Source of the DNA: Lacisediminihabitans sp040549525
GTDB lineage: Bacteria > Actinomycetota > Actinomycetes > Actinomycetales > Microbacteriaceae
Assembly: GCF_040549525.1 (NCBI RefSeq)
Contig: NZ_JBEPTM010000006.1
Coordinates: forward strand, 1 to 64,000
Length of the DNA stretch: 64,000 nt
Direction of reading: 5' to 3'
Shown here piece by piece: positions 8,842 through 17,398 of this stretch; the first letter of the stretch is position 1; the number at the start of each line of letters is the position of its first letter. The notes beneath the pieces are model-generated. The model saw nothing but the letters and a program-made list of their open reading frames with translations, was not told the DNA's origin and ran no database searches. A program made the position numbers and the translations under genes.

Positions 8842-10025
8842 GCATGAACGACCTGATGGTCGTTTCTCTTCTCGCCCTCGGCTGCGCCGTGGTGGTGGGG
8901 GTGGTGTCCCTCGTGGTGCTGCGCTTCATGACCCGCTTCTCGCTGGTCTTGCAGCTCTGTGTCGTGGCGCTCGCCGCGGTGCTGTCGATCGCCGGAGGGG
9001 TGTGGCTCGCCGCATCCGTGATGCTGGTGACGCCGCACGACCTCACGGTGTTGCTGTCCGTTGCCGCGATCGCCGGTGTCGTCTCCCTCGCGCTCGCCGC
9101 GCTTCTCGGCCGCTCCCTGGTGCGCAACAGCCGCCAGCTGATCGCCGCGACCCGGCGCATCGGCACCGAGGAGGGGATGGGTCAGGGGACGATGGGCGAG
9201 CAGGTGCGGCACTCGAGCAACGAGTTCGCGGCCCTCGCCCTCGAACTGACAGCCACCAACAGCCGGCTTGCCGAGTCCCGCGCCCGCGAGGCGCTCGCCG
9301 AGAACTCGCGCCGGGAACTCGTGGCGTGGATCTCTCACGACCTCCGCACTCCGCTCGCCGGCATCCGCGCGATGGCCGAAGCTCTCGAAGACGGGATGGT
9401 CGACGAGCCGGAGCGGTATTACGTGAAGGTGCGCAGCCAGGTCGACCGGATGAGCGGTATGGTCGACGATCTCAACGAGTTGTCCCGCATCCACTCCGGG
9501 TCGCTGCGGCTGTCGATGCAGAAGGTGTCGCTCTACGACCTGATCAGCGATGTGGTGGCCGAACTCGGCCCCTTCGCCGAATCCCGCTCGATCTCCCTCA
9601 TCGGCGATGGCGCTCGCGAGCTCACGATCCTCGCCGACCCCCGGGAGATCTCCCGGGTGGTCGGCAACCTGGTCATGAACTCGATCCAGCATTCGCCGGC
9701 CGGTAGCCCCATCACCGTGAGTGCGCGCCAGAGCGATGACGGGCTCGCGGTGATCTCGGTCATCGATGCCGCCGGCGGCATCCCGGAGAAGGACCTCGGG
9801 CGAGTCTTCGAAGCCGGATGGCGCGCAAGCAACTCCCGCACCCCGGAGACCGCGACGACGCGGTCCGGGGGCGCTGGGCTGGGGCTCGCGATCGTGCAGG
9901 GCATCGTGCAGGCCCACCGCGGCCGCGTGGTCGTGCAGAATGTGCCGGGTGGATGCCGCTTCGACGTGTTCCTTCCGCCGAGCCCCTCAGACGGCTCGCC
10001 CTCGCTCGCCGGGGCGACCGCGTGA
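8838..10025 (+). CDS. Sensor histidine kinase
   Basis: A 395-residue membrane kinase. Three hydrophobic segments in residues 5-92 leave almost no extracytoplasmic loop, so sensing is likely within or at the membrane. A HAMP-like linker follows, then the HisKA H-box AWISHDLRTPLAGIRAMAEA (phosphoacceptor His167), the N-box GNLVMNSIQHSP, and the G-boxes VIDAAGGIP and SGGAGLGLAIVQGIV. It overlaps the response regulator by four bases and the downstream molybdoenzyme by four bases (GTGA), so all three should be made in fixed proportion. The short sensor and the coupling to an oxidoreductase suggest it may read membrane redox or electron-carrier state; that is inference. Confidence 0.92.
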   Translation: MSMNDLMVVSLLALGCAVVVGVVSLVVLRFMTRFSLVLQLCVVALAAVLSIAGGVWLAASVMLVTPHDLTVLLSVAAIAGVVSLALAALLGRSLVRNSRQLIAATRRIGTEEGMGQGTMGEQVRHSSNEFAALALELTATNSRLAESRAREALAENSRRELVAWISHDLRTPLAGIRAMAEALEDGMVDEPERYYVKVRSQVDRMSGMVDDLNELSRIHSGSLRLSMQKVSLYDLISDVVAELGPFAESRSISLIGDGARELTILADPREISRVVGNLVMNSIQHSPAGSPITVSARQSDDGLAVISVIDAAGGIPEKDLGRVFEAGWRASNSRTPETATTRSGGAGLGLAIVQGIVQAHRGRVVVQNVPGGCRFDVFLPPSPSDGSPSLAGATA

Positions 10026-11626
10026 GCGTCGACGCTCGGCCGGCGAGCGGACTCGGTCGCAGGGCCGTGACGGCCCTGGCGGCATTCGCCGGCGTCGTGT
10101 CGGCCGCCGTCGTGCTGGGCGTCGCCGAGGTGGTCTCGCTGTTCGTCGGCGCCGCGGGAAGCCCGCTCTTCGCGGTCGGATCTCTCGTGATCGACCTGGC
10201 GCCGCCCGGCGTCAAGGAGTTCATGATCGCGGTCTTCGGCACCGGCGACAAGGCTGCGCTCCTGGCCTTGATGGGCATCCTCATCGTCGTGATCTCGGCG
10301 GCGGCCGGAGTGCTCGAACTCCGCCGCCCGCCATTCGGGGTGATCCTGCTCGGCATCGGCGGAGTCGTCGCGGTCGTCGCCGTGGTGACCCGCGCGGGAG
10401 CCACCGGGTTCAACGGCATCGCCGCGGTCGTGGGCGGTGTCACCGGCGTGGTGGTGTTGCGCATCGCCATCGAAAGACTCGGTCTCTGGCAGCGGGCGAC
10501 CGAGCGAAGCGCCACCGCGGTCCGAGTGCCGGGACGCACTCCGGCCGGCCCGCAGTTCGAGCGGCGGAGGTTCCTCACGCTCGCGGTGGTCGCGGGTGCG
10601 GCATCCGTCGTCGCGGGCACCGGCGCCCGGCTCATGAATGCGACGTCGACGAAGGTCGCGGCCCTGCGCACCAAGCTCACCCTGCCGAAGGCCGCCGTGC
10701 CAGCGGAGCCGGTGCCGGCCGGAGCCATGCTCAAGGTCGAGGGCATCTCGCCGTTCGTCACGCCCACCGCCGACTTCTACCGCATCGACACGGCACTGCA
10801 GGTGCCGTCGATCGACCCGGACAAGTGGATGCTCAGGGTCACCGGCATGGTCGAGAACGAGGTCTCCCTGAGCTTCGCCGAACTGCTTCGGCTGCCCCTC
10901 GAGGAGCATCTCGCCACCCTCACGTGCGTGTCGAACGATGTGGGCGGCGACCTCATCGGCAACGCGCTCTGGCTGGGGTACCCGATCCGTGCCCTGCTCG
11001 CCCAGGCGAAGCCGAAGGCGGGAGCGGACATGGTTCTGTCCACCAGCATCGACGGGTTCACCGCCGGAACGCCCCTGTCGGTGCTCCAGGACGACGGCAC
11101 GAATGCCATTCTCGCGGTGGGCATGAACGGCACGCCCCTGCCGCTCGAACACGGCTTCCCGGTGCGGATGGTCGTGCCCGGCCTCTACGGCTACGTCTCG
11201 GCCACCAAGTGGGTCGTCGAGCTCAAGGTGACGAAGTTCTCGGAGGACCAGGGCTACTGGACCCCGCGCGGCTGGGACGCGAAAGGCCCCATCAAGCTGG
11301 CCTCCCGCATCGACACACCGCTCGCCGGAGCCGCGATATCGGCGGGAACCGTCGCCATCGCGGGGGTGGCCTGGGAGCAGCACGTCGGCGTGAAATCCGT
11401 CGAGGTGCAGGTCGACGATGGACCGTGGGTCGAGGCAACGCTCGCCGACTCGCTCTCCGCGGACACCTGGCGCCAGTGGGTCTACCGCTGGCCGGCCTCA
11501 GCGGGCTCGCACCGCATCCAGGTGCGCGCGACGGACGCCACCGGCAAGACCCAGGGCCAGACCTACCAGTCGCCGGCCCCGAATGGTTCAGAGGGCTGGC
11601 ACTCGATCACGGTCAGCGTCAGCTGA
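10022..11626 (+). CDS. Membrane-anchored sulfite oxidase-family molybdoenzyme, Sec/Tat type
   Basis: A 534-residue protein with four N-terminal membrane helices (about 14-45, 75-97, 104-124, 130-150), a cytosolic loop ending in a twin-arginine motif ERRRFLTLAVVAG (181-193) that leads into a fifth helix, an oxidoreductase molybdopterin-binding domain (about 235-420, Mo-ligating Cys302 in LTCVSNDVGG) and a C-terminal immunoglobulin-like Mo-co oxidoreductase dimerisation domain (about 430-530). This matches actinobacterial five-helix proteins whose last helix is inserted by Tat. The GTG overlaps the kinase stop. Its 3' end overlaps the convergent epimerase gene by 8 bp. Physiological substrate unknown. 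Confidence 0.88.
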   Translation: MSVDARPASGLGRRAVTALAAFAGVVSAAVVLGVAEVVSLFVGAAGSPLFAVGSLVIDLAPPGVKEFMIAVFGTGDKAALLALMGILIVVISAAAGVLELRRPPFGVILLGIGGVVAVVAVVTRAGATGFNGIAAVVGGVTGVVVLRIAIERLGLWQRATERSATAVRVPGRTPAGPQFERRRFLTLAVVAGAASVVAGTGARLMNATSTKVAALRTKLTLPKAAVPAEPVPAGAMLKVEGISPFVTPTADFYRIDTALQVPSIDPDKWMLRVTGMVENEVSLSFAELLRLPLEEHLATLTCVSNDVGGDLIGNALWLGYPIRALLAQAKPKAGADMVLSTSIDGFTAGTPLSVLQDDGTNAILAVGMNGTPLPLEHGFPVRMVVPGLYGYVSATKWVVELKVTKFSEDQGYWTPRGWDAKGPIKLASRIDTPLAGAAISAGTVAIAGVAWEQHVGVKSVEVQVDDGPWVEATLADSLSADTWRQWVYRWPASAGSHRIQVRATDATGKTQGQTYQSPAPNGSEGWHSITVSVS

Positions 11627-12674
11627 CTGCGGCCCGCAGGGGCGCGCTCGCGAATTCGGCCATTCCCTCGTCGAAGCTCACGCCGGGCCTCCAGCCCAGT
11701 TCCGACTTCAGGCGCTCGGATGACGCGGTGATGTGCCGCACGTCACCGAGGCGGTACTCACCGGTCGTCACCGGCTCCGGTCCGCCGGAATAGCGGCTGA
11801 GGGCCGAGGCGAGGTCCCCGATCGTGTGCACGATTCCGCTTCCGACATTGAACGCGCGAAACTGCTCACCCTCTGCGGCGAGCGATTCGATGGCGGCGAG
11901 GTTGGCGGATGCCACATCGCGCACGTGCACGAAGTCCCGCCGCTGCGCGCCGTCCTCGAACACACGGGGTGCTTCTCCGCGCTCGAGTGCCGAGCGGAAG
12001 AGCGAGGCGACCCCGGCGTAGGGCGTGTTCTGGGGCATCCCCGGGCCGTAGACGTTGTGGTACCTCAGGGCGACGGCGCGGCCGCCGGTGGACCGGGCCC
12101 AGGCCGCGGCCAGGTGTTCCTGCGCGAGCTTCGAGGCCGCGTAGACGTTGCGCGGATCGAGAGGGGCATCCTCGGAGATGAGCTCGGGCAGCAGTGGGCC
12201 GCCGCGCTCATCCAGCGGATCGAAGTGCCCGGCATCGAGATCCTCGACCCGTCGGGCGGCGGGCCGGGTCGATCGCCCGGAACTGTCGCGGTAATTCCCC
12301 TCGCCGTAGACCACCATGGAGGATGCAACCACCAGGCGGTCAACGCCGGACTGCGCCATCGCGGCGAGCAGCACCGCCGTGCCGAGGTCGTTGCTGCCGA
12401 TGTAGTCTGGCGCGTCGTCGAAGGACACTCCGAGGCCCACCTTCGCGGCCTGGTGGCAGACGACATCCACTCCGAAGAGAGCAACGGCCAGGGCATCGGT
12501 GTCGCGCACATCGGCTCGCACGAATTCGACCCGGGGGTCCGGGTGGTAGTCGCCTCCGTGAACGTCGGGCCGGAGGGAATCCAGAACTCGAACGCGCCAC
12601 CCCTTATCGAGAGCCGCGTCGACGATCGCGGAGCCGATGAATCCGGCGCCGCCCGTGATCAATACCGTGGTCAT
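11619..12674 (-). CDS. NAD-dependent epimerase/dehydratase (UDP-glucose 4-epimerase-like)
   Basis: A 351-residue extended short-chain dehydrogenase. It begins with the NAD-binding ITGGAGFIGSAIVDAA, has the catalytic Ser region ASSMVVYGEG and the Tyr-x3-Lys pair in VYAASKLAQEHL, and ends with the sugar-nucleotide block QRRDFVHVRDVA. It should interconvert a nucleotide sugar, which fits the neighbouring glycosyltransferases. Its ATG overlaps the methylthioadenosine phosphorylase stop by four bases, so they are cotranscribed despite unrelated jobs. The specific sugar cannot be read from sequence. Confidence 0.88.
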   Translation of the reverse strand: MTTVLITGGAGFIGSAIVDAALDKGWRVRVLDSLRPDVHGGDYHPDPRVEFVRADVRDTDALAVALFGVDVVCHQAAKVGLGVSFDDAPDYIGSNDLGTAVLLAAMAQSGVDRLVVASSMVVYGEGNYRDSSGRSTRPAARRVEDLDAGHFDPLDERGGPLLPELISEDAPLDPRNVYAASKLAQEHLAAAWARSTGGRAVALRYHNVYGPGMPQNTPYAGVASLFRSALERGEAPRVFEDGAQRRDFVHVRDVASANLAAIESLAAEGEQFRAFNVGSGIVHTIGDLASALSRYSGGPEPVTTGEYRLGDVRHITASSERLKSELGWRPGVSFDEGMAEFASAPLRAAVS

Positions 12675-13525
12675 CGTGCCTCTCCCGCCTCGCGTACCGG
12701 CCGGGCCAGTACCGCCTCGACCTCGGCCGGATCGATGCTCTGCCGGGGACTGTAGCCCTCGGGAAGCGCGCGGATGATCGTCTCGATCGCCGCGACGATG
12801 CGGGGCTGGGCCGCGGCGAGGCGCTTCAGAACGAGTTCGTGGCTCACGGCATCCGGATCCACCTCGCCGGGTCGAGGCGAAAGTCCCGCGTCGCTGTCCG
12901 TGACATACGACAGGTTGACCGTGTCGATGTTGAGCTCGGCGGCGAGCGGCACCTCCGGGTACATCGTCATGTTGACCGTGTGCGCTCCGGCCGCGGCGAA
13001 CCAGAGAGACTCTGCGCGGGTCGAGAAGCGTGGGCCCTGGATCACGACGACCGTTCCGGAGGTGGCGATCGTCTCACCGGCCAGCGCTTGCACAGCGATC
13101 TCGTGAAGTTCGGGGGCGAAGGGGTCCGCCGCTGCCAGATGCTGCACGGAGCCCTGATCGTAGAAGGTGTCTGGTCGCCCGCTGGTGCGGTCGATGAACT
13201 GGTCGGTGAGCACGAGCGTTCCCGGTGGATAGTCGGCCGTCACGCCCCCGACGGCAGAGGACGAGAGGATGACGCGAGCCCCGAGGCTAGCGAGCGCCCA
13301 GATGTTCGCCCGGTAATTGATGAGGTGTGGGGCCACCGAATGGTGCACTCCGTGCCGGGTGAGGAAGGCCGCGCGGCGCCCGCCGAGCTCGCCGAGGGTG
13401 ACCTCGGTGGGGCCGTAGGGTGTCTCGATGCGGCGCTTCTCGCTCTCGGCCGGGTCGAACAGAGAGTAGAGGCCGGAACCTCCGATGACGGCGACGGTGA
13501 CCTCGGGCGGGAATGGGGGAGTCAT
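12671..13525 (-). CDS. mtnP: S-methyl-5'-thioadenosine phosphorylase
   Basis: A 284-residue cytosolic enzyme that cleaves methylthioadenosine, the by-product of polyamine and related pathways, with phosphate to adenine and methylthioribose 1-phosphate. Family signatures include the N-terminal VAVIGGSGLYSLFD, LTRHGVHHSVAPHLINYRAN, the phosphate and substrate loop QGPRFSTRAES, and NMTMYPEVPLAAELNI. A related purine nucleoside phosphorylase cannot be fully excluded. The ATG at 13525 is preceded by a G-rich Shine-Dalgarno sequence; the long frame upstream to 14356 only reads through repeats. Confidence 0.9.
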   Translation of the reverse strand: MTPPFPPEVTVAVIGGSGLYSLFDPAESEKRRIETPYGPTEVTLGELGGRRAAFLTRHGVHHSVAPHLINYRANIWALASLGARVILSSSAVGGVTADYPPGTLVLTDQFIDRTSGRPDTFYDQGSVQHLAAADPFAPELHEIAVQALAGETIATSGTVVVIQGPRFSTRAESLWFAAAGAHTVNMTMYPEVPLAAELNIDTVNLSYVTDSDAGLSPRPGEVDPDAVSHELVLKRLAAAQPRIVAAIETIIRALPEGYSPRQSIDPAEVEAVLARPVREAGEAR

Positions 13526-13655
13526 CCCCCCATTCTCCCCGCGTTCCGGGTTTTGAGCTGTCTTGTGCTGTCTTGCGGTGGGTTGCGGCTGTCTTGCGGT
13601 GGGTTGCGCTGGGTTGCGGCCGGTGGTGCCGCATCCGCTCCCCGCCGATGTCGCT

Positions 13656-13898
13656 GTGCGTCGGATTCGACTCGGGGGTAGTGGCGACTTGTGGAGTGCC
13701 TGACTCGCGTTTTCTCCCGACTCGAATTCGGGTGCCGGGTGCGTCGGATTCGACTCGGGGGTAGTGGTGACTTGTGGGGTGCCTGACTCGCGTTTTCTCC
13801 CGACTCGAATTCGGGAATCGGGTGCGTCGGATTCGACTCGGGGGTAGTGGCGACTTGTGGGGTGCCTGACTCGCGTTTTCTCCCGACTCGAATTCGGG
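13656..13898. repeat. Three-copy palindromic repeat array, 83-bp period (family A)
   Basis: Three units of 77 bp (13656-13732, 13739-13815, 13822-13898) separated by 6 bp, so the period is exactly 83 bp. Each unit begins with GTGCGTCGGATTCGACTCGG and ends with TCTCCCGACTCGAATTCGGG; the two ends can pair as a stem of about 12 bp with one mismatch. Units differ at only a few bases. A related two-copy array with the same 83-bp period lies at 15028-15176 on the other side of the gene at 14021. This accounts for the gene-free stretch between mtnP and that gene. Confidence 0.9.
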
Positions 13899-14020
13899 AA
13901 TCGAGGGGCAGGGCCGTATTGCGAGCAGCCTTCGGCCGATCCGGCCAGTCCTCGCCCCTCCGGCACCCGCCCTGTGGATGACTCGCACTGCTGTGTCGCG
14001 AGATCGAGCATCCTTCCTTC

Positions 14021-14941
14021 ATGACCCGTGCGGAACCGCTGCCTCCCGAACTGCGCCACGAACCCTTCGAGGCTGCCGCAGCCCTGGCCCGCGGGATCTC
14101 GAGGTCGAGGCTCCGGGCATCCGATCTGCGGGTTCCCCACCGTGGTGTCAGAGTCGCCGCGAGCGCCGGCGACGACCCTGCCGCTCGAATCGCGGCCTAC
14201 TCGGTCCATATGGCTAGCGATGAGTATTTCAGTCACACGACAGCCGCGTTGCTGTACGGAATCCCGCTTCCGAAGGCGGCAGAGGGTGCTGGCGTCATCC
14301 ACGTGAGTGTGCAGTTTCCGGCGCATCCGCCGCAGGTTCGGGGGATCGTCGGGCATCGGCTCTCCGTGCCGATCGCACCGCGGACGAGGAAAGGGCTCCG
14401 GATGGTCTCACCGGCGCGCACCTGGACCCAGCTGGCGGCTGTGCTGGGTCATGATGACCTTGTGATCGCGGGGGACTACCTCGTTAAGCGGAAAGCACCC
14501 CTCTGCACGCTGGAAGTGCTTGCGGCGGCGGTGTCGTCGATGGGGCCGGCACGCGGAGCCCTCGCGGCGAGGGCGGCTCTACGAGACGTGCGGTGTGGCA
14601 CTGATTCGCCGATGGAGACGGTGACACGGTTGCTGATCGTGCGCGCGGGCCTTCCCGAGCCCGTCATTGGGTTCACCGTCACCGATCGCAACGGGGATCC
14701 CGTGGGCACTCCCGATCTCGCCTATGTGGCCGAGCGGATCGCCATCGAGTACCAGGGCAGTGTGCACCGTACCGATGAAAGGGTCTTCGCGGATGATATC
14801 GAGCGCCGCATCCTCTTCGAGGGGGCGGGCTGGCAGGTAATTCTGGTGATTAAGGATCACGTCTTCCGCAATCCGCACTGGATCCTGCAGCGCATCCGGG
14901 AGGCGCTCCGTGACCGGGCGGACCTGCCTCCGTCCGCCTGA
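14021..14941 (+). CDS. DUF559-type nuclease-fold protein with AbiEi-like N-terminus
   Basis: A 306-residue orphan. Residues ~10-190 resemble the winged-helix plus linker region seen in AbiEi-like and related actinobacterial proteins (SHTTAALLYGIPLP, MVSPARTWTQLAAVLGHDDL). The C-terminal third looks like a Vsr/DUF559 PD-(D/E)XK fold: TPDLAYVAERIAIEYQGSVH supplies Asp232, Glu243 and Gln245, followed by DDIERRILFEGAGWQVI. Nuclease activity is inferred. No partner gene is adjacent. It is flanked on both sides by family A palindromic repeats, and a near-perfect DnaA-box-like sequence (13973-13981) lies 39 bp upstream of the ATG. Family membership is likely; function is unknown. Confidence 0.7.
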   Translation: MTRAEPLPPELRHEPFEAAAALARGISRSRLRASDLRVPHRGVRVAASAGDDPAARIAAYSVHMASDEYFSHTTAALLYGIPLPKAAEGAGVIHVSVQFPAHPPQVRGIVGHRLSVPIAPRTRKGLRMVSPARTWTQLAAVLGHDDLVIAGDYLVKRKAPLCTLEVLAAAVSSMGPARGALAARAALRDVRCGTDSPMETVTRLLIVRAGLPEPVIGFTVTDRNGDPVGTPDLAYVAERIAIEYQGSVHRTDERVFADDIERRILFEGAGWQVILVIKDHVFRNPHWILQRIREALRDRADLPPSA

Positions 14942-15027
14942 GGGGGGCGTCGGGGGCGTCATGGGTGTCATGGGGCCGTGCGGGCTTTGCACACCTCGAG
15001 AGCCGCGCCGGCCGCGCCGGCCTCAAC

Positions 15028-15176
15028 GATTCGACTCGGGAGTAGTTGCGACTTCACCCGTCGCGGACTCGCAACTTCTCCCGACTCGATTCGTAGGGCG
15101 ATCGGCCGTCAATTCGACTCGGGAGTAGTTGCGACTTCACCCGTCGCGGAGTCGCAATTACTCCCGACTCGATTCG
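15028..15176. repeat. Two-copy palindromic repeat array, 83-bp period (family A)
   Basis: Two 66-bp units (15028-15093 and 15111-15176), again with an 83-bp period. Each can form a long hairpin: the arm starting CGACTCGGGAGTAGTTGCGA pairs with the arm ending TTACTCCCGACTCG over about 22 positions with two mismatches, around a 13-nt loop. The outer ends (ATTCGACTCGGG, CCCGACTCGATTCG) match the array at 13656. Confidence 0.9.
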
Positions 15177-15180
15177 TGCG

Positions 15181-15281
15181 CGGTGGGACCGACCGCCGCG
15201 AGAAGCGACGGTGTTCGGTGAGACCGACCGCCGCGAGAAGCGACAGTGTTCGGTGAGACCGACCGCCGCGAGAACCGACGT
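15181..15281. repeat. 35-bp tandem repeat, nearly three copies
   Basis: Copies at 15181-15215, 15216-15250 and 15251-15281 share GACCGACCGCCGCGAGAA and differ at about one base per copy. They end about 70 bp before the ABC-F promoter. No coding frame is supported through them. Confidence 0.85.
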
Positions 15282-15353
15282 AGCACCCGCGAGCCGAGCC
15301 ACCCCCACGTTGCGCCGAGAGCGAGACCGAACACCGGGCGACGCTCTACCGGC

Positions 15354-15359
15354 TACAGT
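15354..15359 (+). promoter_or_regulatory. -10 element for ABC-F gene (leaderless)
   Basis: TACAGT six bases before the GTG at 15366 and no Shine-Dalgarno sequence. Confidence 0.5.
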
Positions 15360-15365
15360 CATTCA

Positions 15366-17222
15366 GTGGCACATCTCCTGGGCGCCGAGTCCCTTCACCT
15401 CGAATATCCCACCCGTGTCATCTTCGACAAGGTCACGATCGGCCTCGATGAGGGCAATCGAATCGGCGTCGTCGGGCGCAACGGAGACGGCAAGTCGACC
15501 CTCCTCCGCCTGCTGAGCGGGCGCATCGAACCGGATGCCGGCCGCGTCACGCGCCGCAACGGCGTCACGCTCGGGATGCTCGACCAGGCCGACCTGCTGC
15601 CAGAAGACCTGGTGGTCAAGGACGCGATCGTCGGCGACAAGGACGAGTACGAATGGGCCGGTGACGCCCGCATCCGCGACGTGATCGACGGCCTGCTGCT
15701 CGACGTGCCGTGGGAAGCGACGATCGGGGAGCTCAGTGGCGGTCAGAGAAGACGCGTCGCCCTCGCCAAACTGCTCGTCGGCGACTGGGACGTCATCTTC
15801 CTCGACGAGCCGACCAACCACCTCGACGTCGAGGGCATCGCCTGGCTCGCCGGGCACCTCAACAAGCGCTGGTCGCCCAACCAGGGCGGGCTCATCGTCG
15901 TGACCCACGATCGGTGGTTCCTCGACGAGGTGTCCACCGACACGTGGGAGGTCCACGACCAGATCATCGAGCCGTTCGAGGGCGGATACGCGGCGTACAT
16001 CCTGCAGCGCGTCGAGCGTGACGAGCTCGCCGCGACCATGGAGTCGAAGCGCCAGAACCTCGCCCGCAAGGAGCTCGCCTGGCTGCGCCGCGGCGCCCCG
16101 GCCCGCAGCACCAAGCCCAAGTTCCGGATGGATGCCGCCTACGAGCTGATCTCGAACGAACCGCCTCCCCGCGATACCGTCGCGCTCAGCCAGCTCGCCA
16201 CCGCGCGGCTGGGCAAGGACGTCGTCGACCTGCTCGACGTCGGAGTCACCTACGGTGGCACGAAGGATGCGGACGGCCACGTCACCGGCGGCGTCGAGAT
16301 TCTGAAGGACATCGAGTGGCGCGTCGCTCCGGGTGAGCGCACCGGAATCCTCGGGGTGAACGGCGCGGGAAAGTCCACGTTGCTCAGCCTCATCGCCGGC
16401 ACGCTGCTGCCGACGAGCGGCCGGGTGAAGCGCGGCAAGACGATCCGGGTCGCCATCCTGAGCCAGCAGCTCGGAGAGCTCGCCGACATCCTCGAGGACC
16501 GGGTGATGGATGTCATCGCCCGCCAGAAGAGCTCCTACGTCACCGGCGGCAAGGAACTCACCCCCGGCCAGCTGCTCGAGCGCATGGGGTTCATGTCCGC
16601 CCAGCTGAGCACCAAGGTGAAGGACCTGTCCGGTGGTCAGCGCCGTCGCCTGCAGCTGTTGCTCATCCTGCTCGGAGAGCCGAACGTGCTGATCCTCGAC
16701 GAGCCGACCAACGATCTCGACACCGACATCCTCGCCGCCATCGAAGACCTGCTCGACTCCTGGCCGGGCACGCTGCTCGTGGTCAGTCACGACCGGTACC
16801 TGCTCGAACGCGTCACCGACAACCAGTACGCCATCCTCGACAAGCGGATGCGGCACCTGCCGGGCGGCGTCGACCAGTACCTGCAGCTGCGGTCGCAGCA
16901 GACCACGAAGGGGCTCACGGTCACCGAGACCCATAAGGCCGAAGGGGCGTCGCCGGAGAAGAAGGCGACCGTCAACTCGAAGGGACGCACCAAGCTCACC
17001 GGTGCCGAGCTGCGCAACGCGCAGAAGGAACTCGGATCGGTCAGCCGCAAGCTCGAGAAGGTCACCACCCAGATCTCGTCCATCCACGATCGCTTCGCCA
17101 GCCACGACCAGGGGGACTTCACCGGGCTCGCGGCGCTGCAGGGGGAGCTCAAGCCCCTGGAGGATTCGATGGCGGAGCTCGAGCTGCGCTGGCTCGAACT
17201 CAGCGAGGTGCTCGAGGCCTGA
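15366..17222 (+). CDS. ABC-F family ATPase (Uup-like)
   Basis: A 618-residue soluble protein with two ABC domains and no membrane segments, the hallmark of ABC-F proteins that act on the ribosome. Domain 1 has Walker A GRNGDGKST, signature LSGGQRRR and Walker B IFLDEPTNHLD; domain 2 has GVNGAGKST, LSGGQRRRLQ and LILDEPTNDLD. A charged coiled-coil-like C-terminal extension (about 550-618) resembles the Uup DNA- or ribosome-binding tail. The start at the GTG (15366) is set by the -10 element just upstream; the frame further upstream runs into tandem repeats. Translation quality control is more likely than drug resistance, but the sequence alone does not decide. Confidence 0.9.
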   Translation: MAHLLGAESLHLEYPTRVIFDKVTIGLDEGNRIGVVGRNGDGKSTLLRLLSGRIEPDAGRVTRRNGVTLGMLDQADLLPEDLVVKDAIVGDKDEYEWAGDARIRDVIDGLLLDVPWEATIGELSGGQRRRVALAKLLVGDWDVIFLDEPTNHLDVEGIAWLAGHLNKRWSPNQGGLIVVTHDRWFLDEVSTDTWEVHDQIIEPFEGGYAAYILQRVERDELAATMESKRQNLARKELAWLRRGAPARSTKPKFRMDAAYELISNEPPPRDTVALSQLATARLGKDVVDLLDVGVTYGGTKDADGHVTGGVEILKDIEWRVAPGERTGILGVNGAGKSTLLSLIAGTLLPTSGRVKRGKTIRVAILSQQLGELADILEDRVMDVIARQKSSYVTGGKELTPGQLLERMGFMSAQLSTKVKDLSGGQRRRLQLLLILLGEPNVLILDEPTNDLDTDILAAIEDLLDSWPGTLLVVSHDRYLLERVTDNQYAILDKRMRHLPGGVDQYLQLRSQQTTKGLTVTETHKAEGASPEKKATVNSKGRTKLTGAELRNAQKELGSVSRKLEKVTTQISSIHDRFASHDQGDFTGLAALQGELKPLEDSMAELELRWLELSEVLEA

Positions 17223-17398
17223 ACCGTAACGCGCTCGTCGCGCGGGTCGGTCCCGGGGGAGCAGCCCAACTAGTGTCGTAGCGTATACACCTCCCGTTCT
17301 CGCGTTGCCGGGCCTCTTCGCCAGCGGGAGCCAGGATCCGATCGAACCGGCTAGGAGCCGCAATTCCGCTCCCCGTCATCTGAAGTCAGGGAGCTGAC

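Noticed and set aside
13656..13898. Possible CRISPR array
   Set aside because: The units are 77 bp with 6-bp gaps, far outside CRISPR repeat and spacer sizes, and no cas gene is present. The same reasoning applies to the arrays at 44864 and 57685.
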